From: Scybalocola_A sp900557175
GTDB lineage: Bacteria > Bacillota > Clostridia > Lachnospirales > Lachnospiraceae
Assembly: GCA_937890745.1 (NCBI GenBank)
Contig: CALADH010000073.1
Coordinates: 1-64,000 of the forward strand
Length of the DNA stretch: 64,000 nt
Reading direction: 5' to 3'
The notes under the pieces are model-generated. The model made no database searches. It saw only the letters and a program-made list of their open reading frames with translations, and was not told the origin of the DNA. Shown piece by piece: positions 25,718 to 33,568 of this stretch (positions are counted from its first letter, which is position 1; each line of letters opens with the position of its first letter). A program made the position numbers and the translations under genes.

Positions 25718-26155
25718 TCAGAATGAGATACCTAAATCAGCCATATGCTCTGCGATGTCGTCCATATCGTCCACATCCACATCATTAATCTCATCCCATC
25801 TTGATTTGCTCCAAATCTCAATACGGCTGGACACTCCGACTAAGACAGCGTCTTTATCGAGTCCGGCAAACTCCCGAAGGACAGACGGAAGAAGTATTCT
25901 TCCCTGCTTGTCTACTTCGCACGAAGCCGCACCTGCAAGGAAAAATCGTGAAAACTGTCTTGCTTCTTTTTTTGTCAGCGGTAAATCGTGAAGCTTCTGA
26001 GTGAAGAAATTCCATTCGTCCATAGGAAATACAAAAAGGCAGCCATCCAAACCTTTAGTCACAACAAATTCGTCCCCTAAAGTCTCTCTGAACTTTGAAG
26101 GAACGATCAGTCTGCCCTTTGAATCAATTGTATGATTATATTCTCCTATAAACAT
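25718..26155 (-). CDS. mraZ: Transcriptional regulator MraZ
   Basis: MraZ is an AbrB-like DNA-binding protein that represses its own division and cell wall operon. The start MFIGEYNHTIDSKGR is chosen because GGAGA lies 7 bases upstream and it matches the family N-terminus. The 145-residue protein has two swapped-hairpin repeats, each with the DxxGR motif: DSKGRLIVPSKFRETL and DKQGRILLPSVLREFAG. Direct repeats matching its known binding pattern lie just upstream. Confidence 0.95.
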   Translation of the reverse strand: MFIGEYNHTIDSKGRLIVPSKFRETLGDEFVVTKGLDGCLFVFPMDEWNFFTQKLHDLPLTKKEARQFSRFFLAGAASCEVDKQGRILLPSVLREFAGLDKDAVLVGVSSRIEIWSKSRWDEINDVDVDDMDDIAEHMADLGISF

Positions 26156-26200
26156 AGCATGTTCTCCTGCAAATATCAATGGTAATGAATGTCACCTTGT

Positions 26201-26240
26201 TTCCATTTCATACCACTTACCACCACTTTTCACCACTCAT
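26201..26240 (-). promoter_or_regulatory. MraZ-binding direct repeats
   Basis: On the minus strand four TGG-containing units recur with an exact 10-bp period: GTGGTGAAAA, GTGGTGGTAA, GTGGTATGAA and ATGGAAACAA. MraZ is known to bind TGG(G/T)-type boxes repeated every 10 bp ahead of mraZ. They fill roughly +1 to +40 of the predicted transcript, suiting steric repression. Confidence 0.75.
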
Positions 26241-26246
26241 GACATA

Positions 26247-26275
26247 ATTTTAGACCATAAGCCCCAATAAATCAA
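26247..26275 (-). promoter_or_regulatory. Sigma-A promoter of the mraZ division cluster
   Basis: TTGATT (26270-26275), 17-base spacer and TAAAAT (26247-26252), immediately upstream of the MraZ repeats. Confidence 0.7.
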
Positions 26276-26323
26276 TACATTTTTGAAATTTTATTTTTTT
26301 ATACATATTAAAATAAGCTCTCT

Positions 26324-26352
26324 TTGAAGTTTTTAATTAAATATGCTAAAAT
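26324..26352 (+). promoter_or_regulatory. Promoter of the MATE exporter gene
   Basis: TTGAAG (26324-26329), 17-base spacer and TAAAAT (26347-26352) with a TG one base before (extended -10). The leader of about 95 bases holds two small perfect hairpins, GCACAG/CTGTGC (26371-26388) and GGAATA/TATTCC (26399-26416). Confidence 0.6.
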
Positions 26353-26451
26353 TTAATTATAAATATATCTGCACAGTGACATCTGTGCCATAAGCGCCGG
26401 AATATTTTTCTATTCCAAGCTTATATTATCATATGAAACGGGGGTTTTATT

Positions 26452-27780
26452 TTGCAGGCAAAAAAAAGCGGACTGACCGGCCAGTTTGCCCGGTACGTCA
26501 CGCCATCGGTTGTCTCTATGATTATTTTTTCATTTTACACAATGGCAGACGGTCTTTTCGTCGCCCACGGTGTCGGGGAAAAGGCGCTCGCCGCCGTCAA
26601 TTTATCTGCGCCGTATAATTCAATTATTTTTGCCGTCGGACTTTTAATGGCTGTCGGTACATCCACTGTCATTGCCGTCAGTCTTGGCCGCGGCGACGAA
26701 GATGAAGCATGCCGTATATTCAGCCAGAATATATGCGTTGTCGCCTTTATTGCGATTGCCATAAGTATTTTGACTTTACTCAATCTTGAACGCTTTGCCA
26801 TCTTTTTGGGTGCTGATTCAAAAACACTTGTTTATGTCAAACAATATGTGGGCACAATCGCACCATTTGCCATTTTCTTCATGGTTTCCTACAATCTTGA
26901 AGTGCTCGTAAAAACGGACGGCACACCGGCACTGTCTGTTGTCGGTGTGACATGTGCAGGTCTTAGCAATGTTTTTTTAGACTGGCTTTTTGTTATAAAA
27001 TTTCATTGGGGCGTATGGGGCGCCGCCTTTGCCACAGGGCTTGCCCAAGTATTTTCAACACTGATTTTTTTGTCCTATTTTATTTTTAAAAGCCATAAAC
27101 TAAAGCTTCGGCGATTTAAGCCCCAGCTTGGCATTTACAGACGTATCGTGCCTTTAGGTCTTGCAGACAGCATTACGGATATGTCAAACGGCATTGTCTT
27201 ATTTTTGTATAACCATACAATTCTCACCGTCATCGGCGTCGGAGGGGTTGTCTGCTACACAGTCATCGGCTATATTAATACACTTGTTATTATGATTATT
27301 TCCGGTGTATCTCAGGGTATCCAGCCGCTCATAAGCTTTCACCACGGCAAAAAAGAACAGAGCGTATGCCGGCGTTTTTATACAATGGGCCTTTTAACAG
27401 CCGTTATTTTTGGCATTGCCGCCTTTTTAATCAGCTTCTTTTTTGCCGGCGGCTTTGTCGGTATGTTTCTTGAAAGCGACAGCCCGTCCTTTCCAATGGG
27501 CGTGGGTGCACTAAAACTTTATGCATGGTCGTTTTTATTTGCCGGCTATAATATTGTCACTGCAGCTTATTTTACGGCAACCGAACACCCACGGCTGTCA
27601 CTGCCTATATCGCTTGGCCGCGGACTTTTATTTCCGGCGCTCTCCCTTGCCATCCTGCCGTCGGTTATTGGTGAAAACGGCGTCTGGCTATCTGCCGTCG
27701 CCGCAGAAGTAATCTGTCTCCTGCTGACAACCGGATTTCTGATCATGCATCAGCGCCGCGCAAAAAATTATAGAAACTAA
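26452..27780 (+). CDS. MATE family multidrug efflux transporter
   Basis: Twelve-segment MATE transporter that exports cationic drugs or metabolites by Na+ or H+ antiport. The 442-residue protein fits the family length, with the paired six-helix halves (GQFARYVTPSVVSMIIFSFYTMADGLFVAHGVG, and GIYRRIVPLGLADSITDMSNGIVLFLYN at mid-point). Translation appears to start at TTG with GGGGG seven bases upstream. Substrate cannot be predicted. It is a single plus-strand gene between mraZ and mgtC with its own promoter and terminator. Confidence 0.9.
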   Translation: MQAKKSGLTGQFARYVTPSVVSMIIFSFYTMADGLFVAHGVGEKALAAVNLSAPYNSIIFAVGLLMAVGTSTVIAVSLGRGDEDEACRIFSQNICVVAFIAIAISILTLLNLERFAIFLGADSKTLVYVKQYVGTIAPFAIFFMVSYNLEVLVKTDGTPALSVVGVTCAGLSNVFLDWLFVIKFHWGVWGAAFATGLAQVFSTLIFLSYFIFKSHKLKLRRFKPQLGIYRRIVPLGLADSITDMSNGIVLFLYNHTILTVIGVGGVVCYTVIGYINTLVIMIISGVSQGIQPLISFHHGKKEQSVCRRFYTMGLLTAVIFGIAAFLISFFFAGGFVGMFLESDSPSFPMGVGALKLYAWSFLFAGYNIVTAAYFTATEHPRLSLPISLGRGLLFPALSLAILPSVIGENGVWLSAVAAEVICLLLTTGFLIMHQRRAKNYRN

Positions 27781-27788
27781 ACTGAAAT

Positions 27789-27832
27789 AAAAGCACAGAC
27801 AAGCATTATCCGCCTATGTCTGTGCTTTTTTA
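27789..27832 (+). terminator. Rho-independent terminator after the MATE gene
   Basis: AAAGCACAGACA (27790-27801) pairs with TGTCTGTGCTTT (27817-27828), followed by a T-run. Its reverse strand also begins with an A-run, so it can act for mgtC as well. Confidence 0.9.
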
Positions 27833-27845
27833 ACAGCCGTTATAT

Positions 27846-28568
27846 TTATAATTCCTCAACAGACAAAAGACCTGCCTGTTCCTCAATAGTTCTGAAAATC
27901 GAATTCCGGCTGCGCCATTGTCCGGCCTCCACCGATGCCTGAATAATAATATTCTGGCTTTTTGTTTTTTTCTTAATAACAACGACACTGCTCACCTTGA
28001 TTTTTTCTTCCCGCAAATTTTTAATGGCATTACTCATTGCCTCGTCAGATTCAAATTCCATATAAACCTCATAGACATTTGAATGATTATCCACATAAAT
28101 ATCAATTTTGCTGAAAATTCTAAATACAATCAAAAGCGCCCCTGTTGCAAGAACTGCTCCGCTGTAATAACCGATGCCGACCGCAAGCCCGATGCAGGCA
28201 CTTGTCCAAAGACTTGCCGCCGTTGTCAGCCCTGAAACATAGCGCTGCCCGGTCACAATAATCGTACCGACACCCAAAAAGCCAATGCCGCTGATGACCT
28301 GTGCGCCAAGACGCGCCACATCACCGCTGCCGCTTATATTTACATTCTGCTGGATATACTGACCGGTCATCATCACAAGCGCCGCACCAAGGCAGACAAT
28401 CGTATGCGTCTTTACACCTGCAACGCGCCGTTTCATGCCTCTGTCAATGCCGATAATGCAGCCAAGCCCCATCGCAAGCGCCAGTCTCAGTACCGTCGAT
28501 GCAAAATTCAAATCATGAAGATAAATGTCAATTGCTTCAATAACACCTGATAAACCGCCATTTCCCAT
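27846..28568 (-). CDS. MgtC/SapB family membrane protein
   Basis: The 240-residue protein has four to five N-terminal membrane segments with the MgtC signature LALAMGLGCIIGIDRGMKRRVAGVKTHTIVCLGAALVMM in pieces, the RLGAQVISGIGFLGVGTIIV stretch, and a C-terminal ACT-like cytoplasmic domain (about 165-240). In pathogens MgtC relates to magnesium limitation and ATP-synthase control, whereas the role in commensal clostridia is unclear. It follows lgt by 58 bases and may share its transcript. Confidence 0.9.
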   Translation of the reverse strand: MGNGGLSGVIEAIDIYLHDLNFASTVLRLALAMGLGCIIGIDRGMKRRVAGVKTHTIVCLGAALVMMTGQYIQQNVNISGSGDVARLGAQVISGIGFLGVGTIIVTGQRYVSGLTTAASLWTSACIGLAVGIGYYSGAVLATGALLIVFRIFSKIDIYVDNHSNVYEVYMEFESDEAMSNAIKNLREEKIKVSSVVVIKKKTKSQNIIIQASVEAGQWRSRNSIFRTIEEQAGLLSVEEL

Positions 28569-28626
28569 AATCTTTCACCCCTAAAAGCAACCCTGCCATA
28601 TCATCAGCCAAAAGCCGTCTGCTGTC

Positions 28627-29508
28627 TTACTTTGTCTGACTAACAGCTTCACCTGTTTTCTTTTGCTTCATACGCTTATAAATAACAAATATTGCCACAA
28701 CAACGACAATGACTGCGGATAATACCTGAGATACCGGAAGACCGATTCCCGGAAGTAAAAGTTGGTCTGTTCTTAAACCCTCAATCCAAAAGCGTCCAAG
28801 GGCATAGCCTGCAATGTAAAGGCAAAATACCTCGCCCTCAAACTTCTTATGTTTTCTATATAAAAGAAGCAAGATTAAAACGCCTACATTCCAAAGTGAT
28901 TCATATAAAAATGTCGGATGTACCTGCATATATGAAACACCGTCAACAGTCACAAGCTGCTGTAAAAGCTCAGGCGTCGTATAATAAGCCTCCTCCACAT
29001 TCACCTGCATCGCAAATATATTGTCTGTATAACCGCCGAATGCCTCCATATTGACAAAGTTCGCCCAGCGTCCGATAATCTGACCGACAACAAGTCCGAG
29101 GCAGGCTGTATCACACAGCTTCCACATCGACAGCTTTTTGACCTTTGAATAAATAAGCACGCAGATGACAGCGCCAATGATACCGCCGTAAATTGCCAGT
29201 CCGCCCTTTCTTAAATTAAAAATTTCAAGCAGATGATCTTTGTAATAATCCCACTCAAAAGCTACAAAGTAAATACGGCAGCCGACAATGGCACTCAAAA
29301 TACCGTAAATTGCCAAATCCACATAGTTATCTGTATTTTGTTTTGTCCGCTTTGCTTCCCAAAGTGCAACTAAAATTCCGGCAATCATACCAATACCGAT
29401 AATGACACCGTAAAAAGCAATATGAAAGCCAAAAATATCAAAGCCTTTGACCATGTGCTCTATCTCAAGCCCCAAATGCGGAAAACGAACGCTTGCACCA
29501 ACAACCAT
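28627..29508 (-). CDS. lgt: Prolipoprotein diacylglyceryl transferase
   Basis: Membrane enzyme attaching diacylglycerol to the lipobox cysteine of lipoproteins. The 293-residue protein has about seven membrane segments, RKGGLAIYGGIIGA, and the catalytic-region signature GRWANFVNMEAFGG. A downstream FLYESLWN motif and a basic C-terminus agree. It lies 14 bases after ychF. The DUF4430 lipoprotein encoded elsewhere in this window would be one of its substrates. Confidence 0.96.
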   Translation of the reverse strand: MVVGASVRFPHLGLEIEHMVKGFDIFGFHIAFYGVIIGIGMIAGILVALWEAKRTKQNTDNYVDLAIYGILSAIVGCRIYFVAFEWDYYKDHLLEIFNLRKGGLAIYGGIIGAVICVLIYSKVKKLSMWKLCDTACLGLVVGQIIGRWANFVNMEAFGGYTDNIFAMQVNVEEAYYTTPELLQQLVTVDGVSYMQVHPTFLYESLWNVGVLILLLLYRKHKKFEGEVFCLYIAGYALGRFWIEGLRTDQLLLPGIGLPVSQVLSAVIVVVVAIFVIYKRMKQKKTGEAVSQTK

Positions 29509-29522
29509 AGAAACCTCCTTTA

Positions 29523-30620
29523 TCAGACATTAAATCTGAACAGGATAACATCGCCATCCTTAACAACATACTCTTTGCCTTCCATGCCGACAAGTCCCTT
29601 TTCCTTAGCCACCGTATAGCTCTGACATGCCATAAGATTTTCATAGGAAACAACTTCCGCCTTAATAAAGCCGCGCTCAAAATCCGAATGAATCTTTCCT
29701 GCCGCCTGCGGCGCCTTCGTTCCTTTTTTAATCGTCCACGCTCTTGTCTCTGTCGGGCCTGCTGTCAGATAGCTGATCAGACCTAAAAGGCTGTAGCTTG
29801 CCTTAATAAGCTTTTCAAGACCGGATTCTTTAAGACCGAGGTCTTCAAGGAACATCTTCTTTTCATCCTCATCAAGCTCTGCAATTTCCTGCTCAATCTG
29901 TGCACATATGACAAAAACTTCAGAGCCTTCCTCTGCTGCAAATGCTCTGACTTCCTGAACAAAAGCATTGCTTTCACCATCATCCGCCAAATCGTCTTCA
30001 CACACATTGGCTGCATAAATTACCGGCTTAAATGTCAGAAGATTAAAGCTGTTTAACAGTGCCTGTTCTTCCTCATCCTCAACTTCAAAATTTCTTGCCG
30101 GCTTTCCGCTCTCAAGGTATTCCATAAGACGTTTTACAAGTTCTGCCTCTTTTGCGGCGTCCTTCACATTTTTTGCCATTTTCGACACTTTGGCATAACG
30201 GCGCTCAAGCACCTCCATATCCGCGAAAACGAGTTCAAGATTAATTGTTTCTATATCACGCAGCGGTGAAATACTGCCGTCCACATGGATAATATTCGAA
30301 TCCTCAAAGCAGCGGACAACGTGGACAATCGCATCTACCTCACGGATATTTGACAAAAACTGGTTACCAAGGCCCTCGCCTTTTGATGCGCCCTTCACAA
30401 GACCGGCAATATCAACAAACTCAATCACCGCCGGTGTAATCTTCTCTGAATCATAAAGCTTCGCCAAATCATCTAAACGATGATCCGGCACTGTAACGAT
30501 GCCGACATTCGGATCAATCGTACAGAACGGATAATTGGCCGACTCCGCCCCCGCCTTCGTCAAAGAATTAAATAATGTACTTTTGCCTACATTTGGAAGG
30601 CCAACGATACCTAATTTCAT
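29523..30620 (-). CDS. ychF: Redox-regulated ATPase/GTPase YchF (OLA1 family)
   Basis: Universally conserved Obg-family P-loop ATPase linked to ribosomes and stress responses. The 365-residue protein has the G1 motif GLPNVGKSTLFNSLTKAG, DIAGLVKGASKGEGLGN, the NxxE-type G4 (AANVCEDD), a coiled-coil insert (about 120-200) and the C-terminal TGS domain ending YVVKDGDVILFRFNV. Complete. Followed closely by lgt. Confidence 0.97.
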   Translation of the reverse strand: MKLGIVGLPNVGKSTLFNSLTKAGAESANYPFCTIDPNVGIVTVPDHRLDDLAKLYDSEKITPAVIEFVDIAGLVKGASKGEGLGNQFLSNIREVDAIVHVVRCFEDSNIIHVDGSISPLRDIETINLELVFADMEVLERRYAKVSKMAKNVKDAAKEAELVKRLMEYLESGKPARNFEVEDEEEQALLNSFNLLTFKPVIYAANVCEDDLADDGESNAFVQEVRAFAAEEGSEVFVICAQIEQEIAELDEDEKKMFLEDLGLKESGLEKLIKASYSLLGLISYLTAGPTETRAWTIKKGTKAPQAAGKIHSDFERGFIKAEVVSYENLMACQSYTVAKEKGLVGMEGKEYVVKDGDVILFRFNV

Positions 30621-30687
30621 TTATAATCACATCTCCTTATCTCTTGAATCTTTCAGTCAATTCCATAATTTTCTCTGTATTTTATAA

Positions 30688-30740
30688 AAAGAAAAAGAAC
30701 CCTGATTCAATAGATTATTGTATCATATACGGCTCTTTCC
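30688..30740 (-). terminator. Possible terminator after the flavoprotein gene
   Basis: AAAGAGCC and GGGTTCTTT arms flank an AT-rich loop and are followed by CTTTTT on the minus strand. The stem is imperfect. Confidence 0.4.
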
Positions 30741-30773
30741 CTCAACTTAATTTTACTTATAAATTTTAAACTT

Positions 30774-31340
30774 TTAAAATATTGCCCCATCAACTGTTTT
30801 CATCGTCTCAGCCATGATGCCTTCTACATCTGCGCCCCATATGTCAAGTCCTTCTGCCTTAAAGCACATTGTATTTTTTATGCCGTAAAAAGTATTTGCC
30901 AGCGCCTTCACGTAATCGTAGCCCATATTATTTATAATCGGACCGCCGGCTGTTGTCACGTAAATCAGACGTCCGGCACAGCACAGACCAATTGGAATAC
31001 CCTCCGGCGAATATTTAAAGGTGATACCGGTCACTGTCACATACTCCAAATAAATACGCATGATTGCCGGAAATGCCAAATCCCAGTAAGGTGCGGCAAT
31101 CACAATCTCGTCAGCCTCAGAAAATGCTTTGGCGTATTTAAGCAGCGGCGATGAAAAATCTCCGGCTTCAACAAGACTGCTCCGCTTCTGCACCTTATCC
31201 CAGTCAAGAGGCAAAAGTGAAGCATCGTTAAGCTTAAGTTCTGTAATATTTCCCGAAATCTTTGAAAGCACCTTTCTTGCAAGCATCAGCGTCCGGGAAT
31301 CTCCCCTGACACACCCATTGACAAATAATATATTGTTCAT
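30774..31340 (-). CDS. NAD(P)H-dependent flavoprotein oxidoreductase (flavodoxin-like fold)
   Basis: Small FMN-type reductase of the NQO1/AzoR flavodoxin-like fold. The 188-residue protein has the phosphate loop VNGCVRGDSRTLMLARKVL, the mid-domain AAPYWDLAFPAIMRIYLEYV and TTAGGPI near the flavin. Such enzymes reduce quinones, azo dyes or flavins; the substrate is unknown. The start at the second ATG is eight bases from AAGGAGG and preferred. It lies 18 bases beyond thiN and probably ends the long housekeeping operon. Confidence 0.82.
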   Translation of the reverse strand: MNNILFVNGCVRGDSRTLMLARKVLSKISGNITELKLNDASLLPLDWDKVQKRSSLVEAGDFSSPLLKYAKAFSEADEIVIAAPYWDLAFPAIMRIYLEYVTVTGITFKYSPEGIPIGLCCAGRLIYVTTAGGPIINNMGYDYVKALANTFYGIKNTMCFKAEGLDIWGADVEGIMAETMKTVDGAIF

Positions 31341-31358
31341 CCCCATATCCTCCTTTTT

Positions 31359-32021
31359 TCAATCCTTCGATTCAATTAAAAGCGCAATACCTTTTCGTAT
31401 GCGTATAAATCCCTTTTCTTTTATCAGCTCATTGCTGACGCATAGACTCTCTCCCATATAAACGGTTCTATCCTTCAGCGGATATTTAAAACCGACAAGG
31501 TCGATCCCCTCAAGCACCATCGTCACCGGAATTAAGGATACATATTTTCCATAACATTCCGAAAGAATAAATTCACCTTCGATCATCCGTATGCGGTTGT
31601 GGGCGTCCACAAGCTGACAGTCAATTCCTTTTTTTTGCGGTGCAATAAGCATTTGTATATTGGCCAGACTGTGGTCAAGCCGTGTCCCCGTTGCGCCGAG
31701 TATCGTTATGGCGCCGTCTTCTCCAGCAAGGCTCATGGCAAGCTTTAAGGCAATATCTGTATCCGTATAATCCTTTTGTGGATTAAAGGCATGAATTGCA
31801 ATCTCATCGTATGCTTTATATTTTTCAAGCACTGCCGCACCAATTGTATCAAAATCACCGACAATATGTGTCGGCCTTAAAGCGCGAGCCTTAACTTCTT
31901 CTTTTTCAAAAAAGGCAAGTGCCCCATCTACGGCAATGATTTCATCATATTTTTTCTCTTTTAAAAAATCGAGAGCAAAATCGCAGTCGATATTGCCCCC
32001 GGTTACAATCAAAATTTGCAT
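31359..32021 (-). CDS. thiN: Thiamine diphosphokinase
   Basis: Makes thiamine diphosphate from thiamine and ATP. The start MQILIVTGGNID, one base beyond the rpe stop with GGAGCG upstream, gives 220 residues. Family motifs are VDGALAFF, VGDFDTI, the PQKDYTDTDIAL segment and GATGTRLDHSLANI. The position after rpe in the rlmN-prpC-prkC-rsgA-rpe-thiN string is conserved in Firmicutes. A longer in-frame reading overlaps rpe by 83 bases and lacks a ribosome site. Confidence 0.94.
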   Translation of the reverse strand: MQILIVTGGNIDCDFALDFLKEKKYDEIIAVDGALAFFEKEEVKARALRPTHIVGDFDTIGAAVLEKYKAYDEIAIHAFNPQKDYTDTDIALKLAMSLAGEDGAITILGATGTRLDHSLANIQMLIAPQKKGIDCQLVDAHNRIRMIEGEFILSECYGKYVSLIPVTMVLEGIDLVGFKYPLKDRTVYMGESLCVSNELIKEKGFIRIRKGIALLIESKD

Positions 32022-32022
32022 A

Positions 32023-32685
32023 TTACGCTCCGTATTTTTCAAATATTTCAAGAAAACGTCTGACATTTTCTGTCCGGTTTCCTTTAAATACGGCCGAACC
32101 GGCAACTAAAACATCGGCGCCGGCCTGAATGACCTCGTCGGCATTTTTTAAAGATACACCGCCGTCAACCTCGATTTCCGTCTTAAGCTGGCGCGCATCA
32201 ATCATTTTACGCAGGTCGGAAATCTTTTTTGTCACTGCCGGAATATAGCTCTGACCGCCAAATCCCGGATTGACCGACATTAAAAGTACCATATCCAAAT
32301 CATCCAAAATATATTCCAGTGTCTCAAGCGGCGTCGCAGGATTTAAGACAATACCGGCTCTCATGCCAAGTGACTTAATATGCTGGATTGTTCTGTGGAT
32401 ATGAGTGCATGCCTCAACGTGGACTGTCACAATATCCGCACCGGCTGCCTTTAAGCTTTCCAGCAAATAATCCGGTTCATGAACCATCAGATGCACATCA
32501 AAAATCTTATCCGTATATGGGCGGATGCACTCAATCACAGGCACCCCGAATGAAATATTCGGGACAAAGTTGCCGTCCATCACATCAATGTGAACATACT
32601 GTGCACCGGCTGCATCAATTTCTTTAATTTCATTGCCAAGTGCGGCAAAATCTGCCGATAAAATAGATGGGGATAGTTTTAACAT
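32023..32685 (-). CDS. rpe: Ribulose-phosphate 3-epimerase
   Basis: Pentose phosphate pathway TIM barrel interconverting ribulose-5-P and xylulose-5-P. The 220 residues include LSPSILSADFAALG, YVHIDVMDGNFVPNISFG, the metal-ligand histidine in DVHLMVHEP, LLMSVNPGFGGQSYIP and EVDGGV. Complete. It lies one base after rsgA and is followed directly by thiN. Confidence 0.97.
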   Translation of the reverse strand: MLKLSPSILSADFAALGNEIKEIDAAGAQYVHIDVMDGNFVPNISFGVPVIECIRPYTDKIFDVHLMVHEPDYLLESLKAAGADIVTVHVEACTHIHRTIQHIKSLGMRAGIVLNPATPLETLEYILDDLDMVLLMSVNPGFGGQSYIPAVTKKISDLRKMIDARQLKTEIEVDGGVSLKNADEVIQAGADVLVAGSAVFKGNRTENVRRFLEIFEKYGA

Positions 32686-32686
32686 C

Positions 32687-33565
32687 TTAATATCTCCTTT
32701 GTTCTTTCAATTCTTCATAAAGCTGCACATAGCTTTCATATCTGTGGCTGCTGATTTTTCCGTCCGCAAGTGCGGCCTTGATTTTACAGTCCGGCTCATG
32801 GACATGCGCGCAGCCGTGAAAGCGGCATCCGCCCTCATAAGGCTCAAACTCCAAAAAATAGTTCTTAAGTTCATCTTTCTCCATATTTTGAATATAAAGC
32901 GATGTAAAACCCGGCGTATCAACGAGATACGAATGATCACCGATATAAAAAATCTCAGAATGTCTTGTTGTATGGCGGCCGCGCTTGATTTTCTCACTGA
33001 CTGTCCCTGTCTCCATCTGAGCCTCAGGATAAAGATAATTCATCAGCGACGACTTGCCAACGCCCGACGGCCCCGCAAGCACGGTCGTTTTTCCGCAAAG
33101 CGCCTCTCTGACAGCTTCAAGGCCCATCTGATTTTTCACACTGATAAACAGTGTCTGACAGCCGCAGTTTTTGTAAATATCCTTAAGGTGCGCCATTTGC
33201 GATGTGCCGCTTATATCTTCTTTATTAAAGCAGATAATGACCGGGACATTTTCCCGCTGCATCATCACTAAAAACCGGTCCAGAAGTCCGAGATTCGGCT
33301 CCGGCTCAGCCATGGCAAAAACAATCATCGCCTGATCCACATTGGACACTGCCGGACGAATGATTTCATTAAGACGGGGCAATATCGAAACGATATTGCC
33401 CTTCTTGTTGTCTTCATCAATGACATCAATATTCACATTGTCGCCGACCATCGGCTTTACCTTCTGATTGCGGAAGCTTCCTTTGGCCTTGCACTCATAA
33501 ACACCGGCCTGCGGCACATGGACATAGTAAAACCCTGCAATGCCTTTGATAATCTTTCCCTGCAT
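32687..33565 (-). CDS. rsgA: Ribosome small-subunit biogenesis GTPase RsgA
   Basis: Circularly permuted GTPase that checks 30S maturation. The 292-residue protein has an OB-fold N-domain (about 1-70), permuted G-motifs in order G4 (CFNKEDI), G1 (AGPSGVGKSSLMN) and G3 (DTPGFTS), then a zinc-binding C-domain with CRFHGCAHVHEPDC. Located 3 bases after prkC; the pairing with the PrkC kinase and PrpC phosphatase is conserved, and RsgA (CpgA) is a known PrkC substrate in Bacillus. Confidence 0.97.
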   Translation of the reverse strand: MQGKIIKGIAGFYYVHVPQAGVYECKAKGSFRNQKVKPMVGDNVNIDVIDEDNKKGNIVSILPRLNEIIRPAVSNVDQAMIVFAMAEPEPNLGLLDRFLVMMQRENVPVIICFNKEDISGTSQMAHLKDIYKNCGCQTLFISVKNQMGLEAVREALCGKTTVLAGPSGVGKSSLMNYLYPEAQMETGTVSEKIKRGRHTTRHSEIFYIGDHSYLVDTPGFTSLYIQNMEKDELKNYFLEFEPYEGGCRFHGCAHVHEPDCKIKAALADGKISSHRYESYVQLYEELKEQRRY

Positions 33566-33568
33566 AAA

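Noticed and set aside
32633..33271. Long plus-strand open frame opposite rsgA
   Set aside because: It is antisense to a clearly recognised GTPase, has no family resemblance and low-complexity Lys/Arg/Ile composition typical of a shadow frame.
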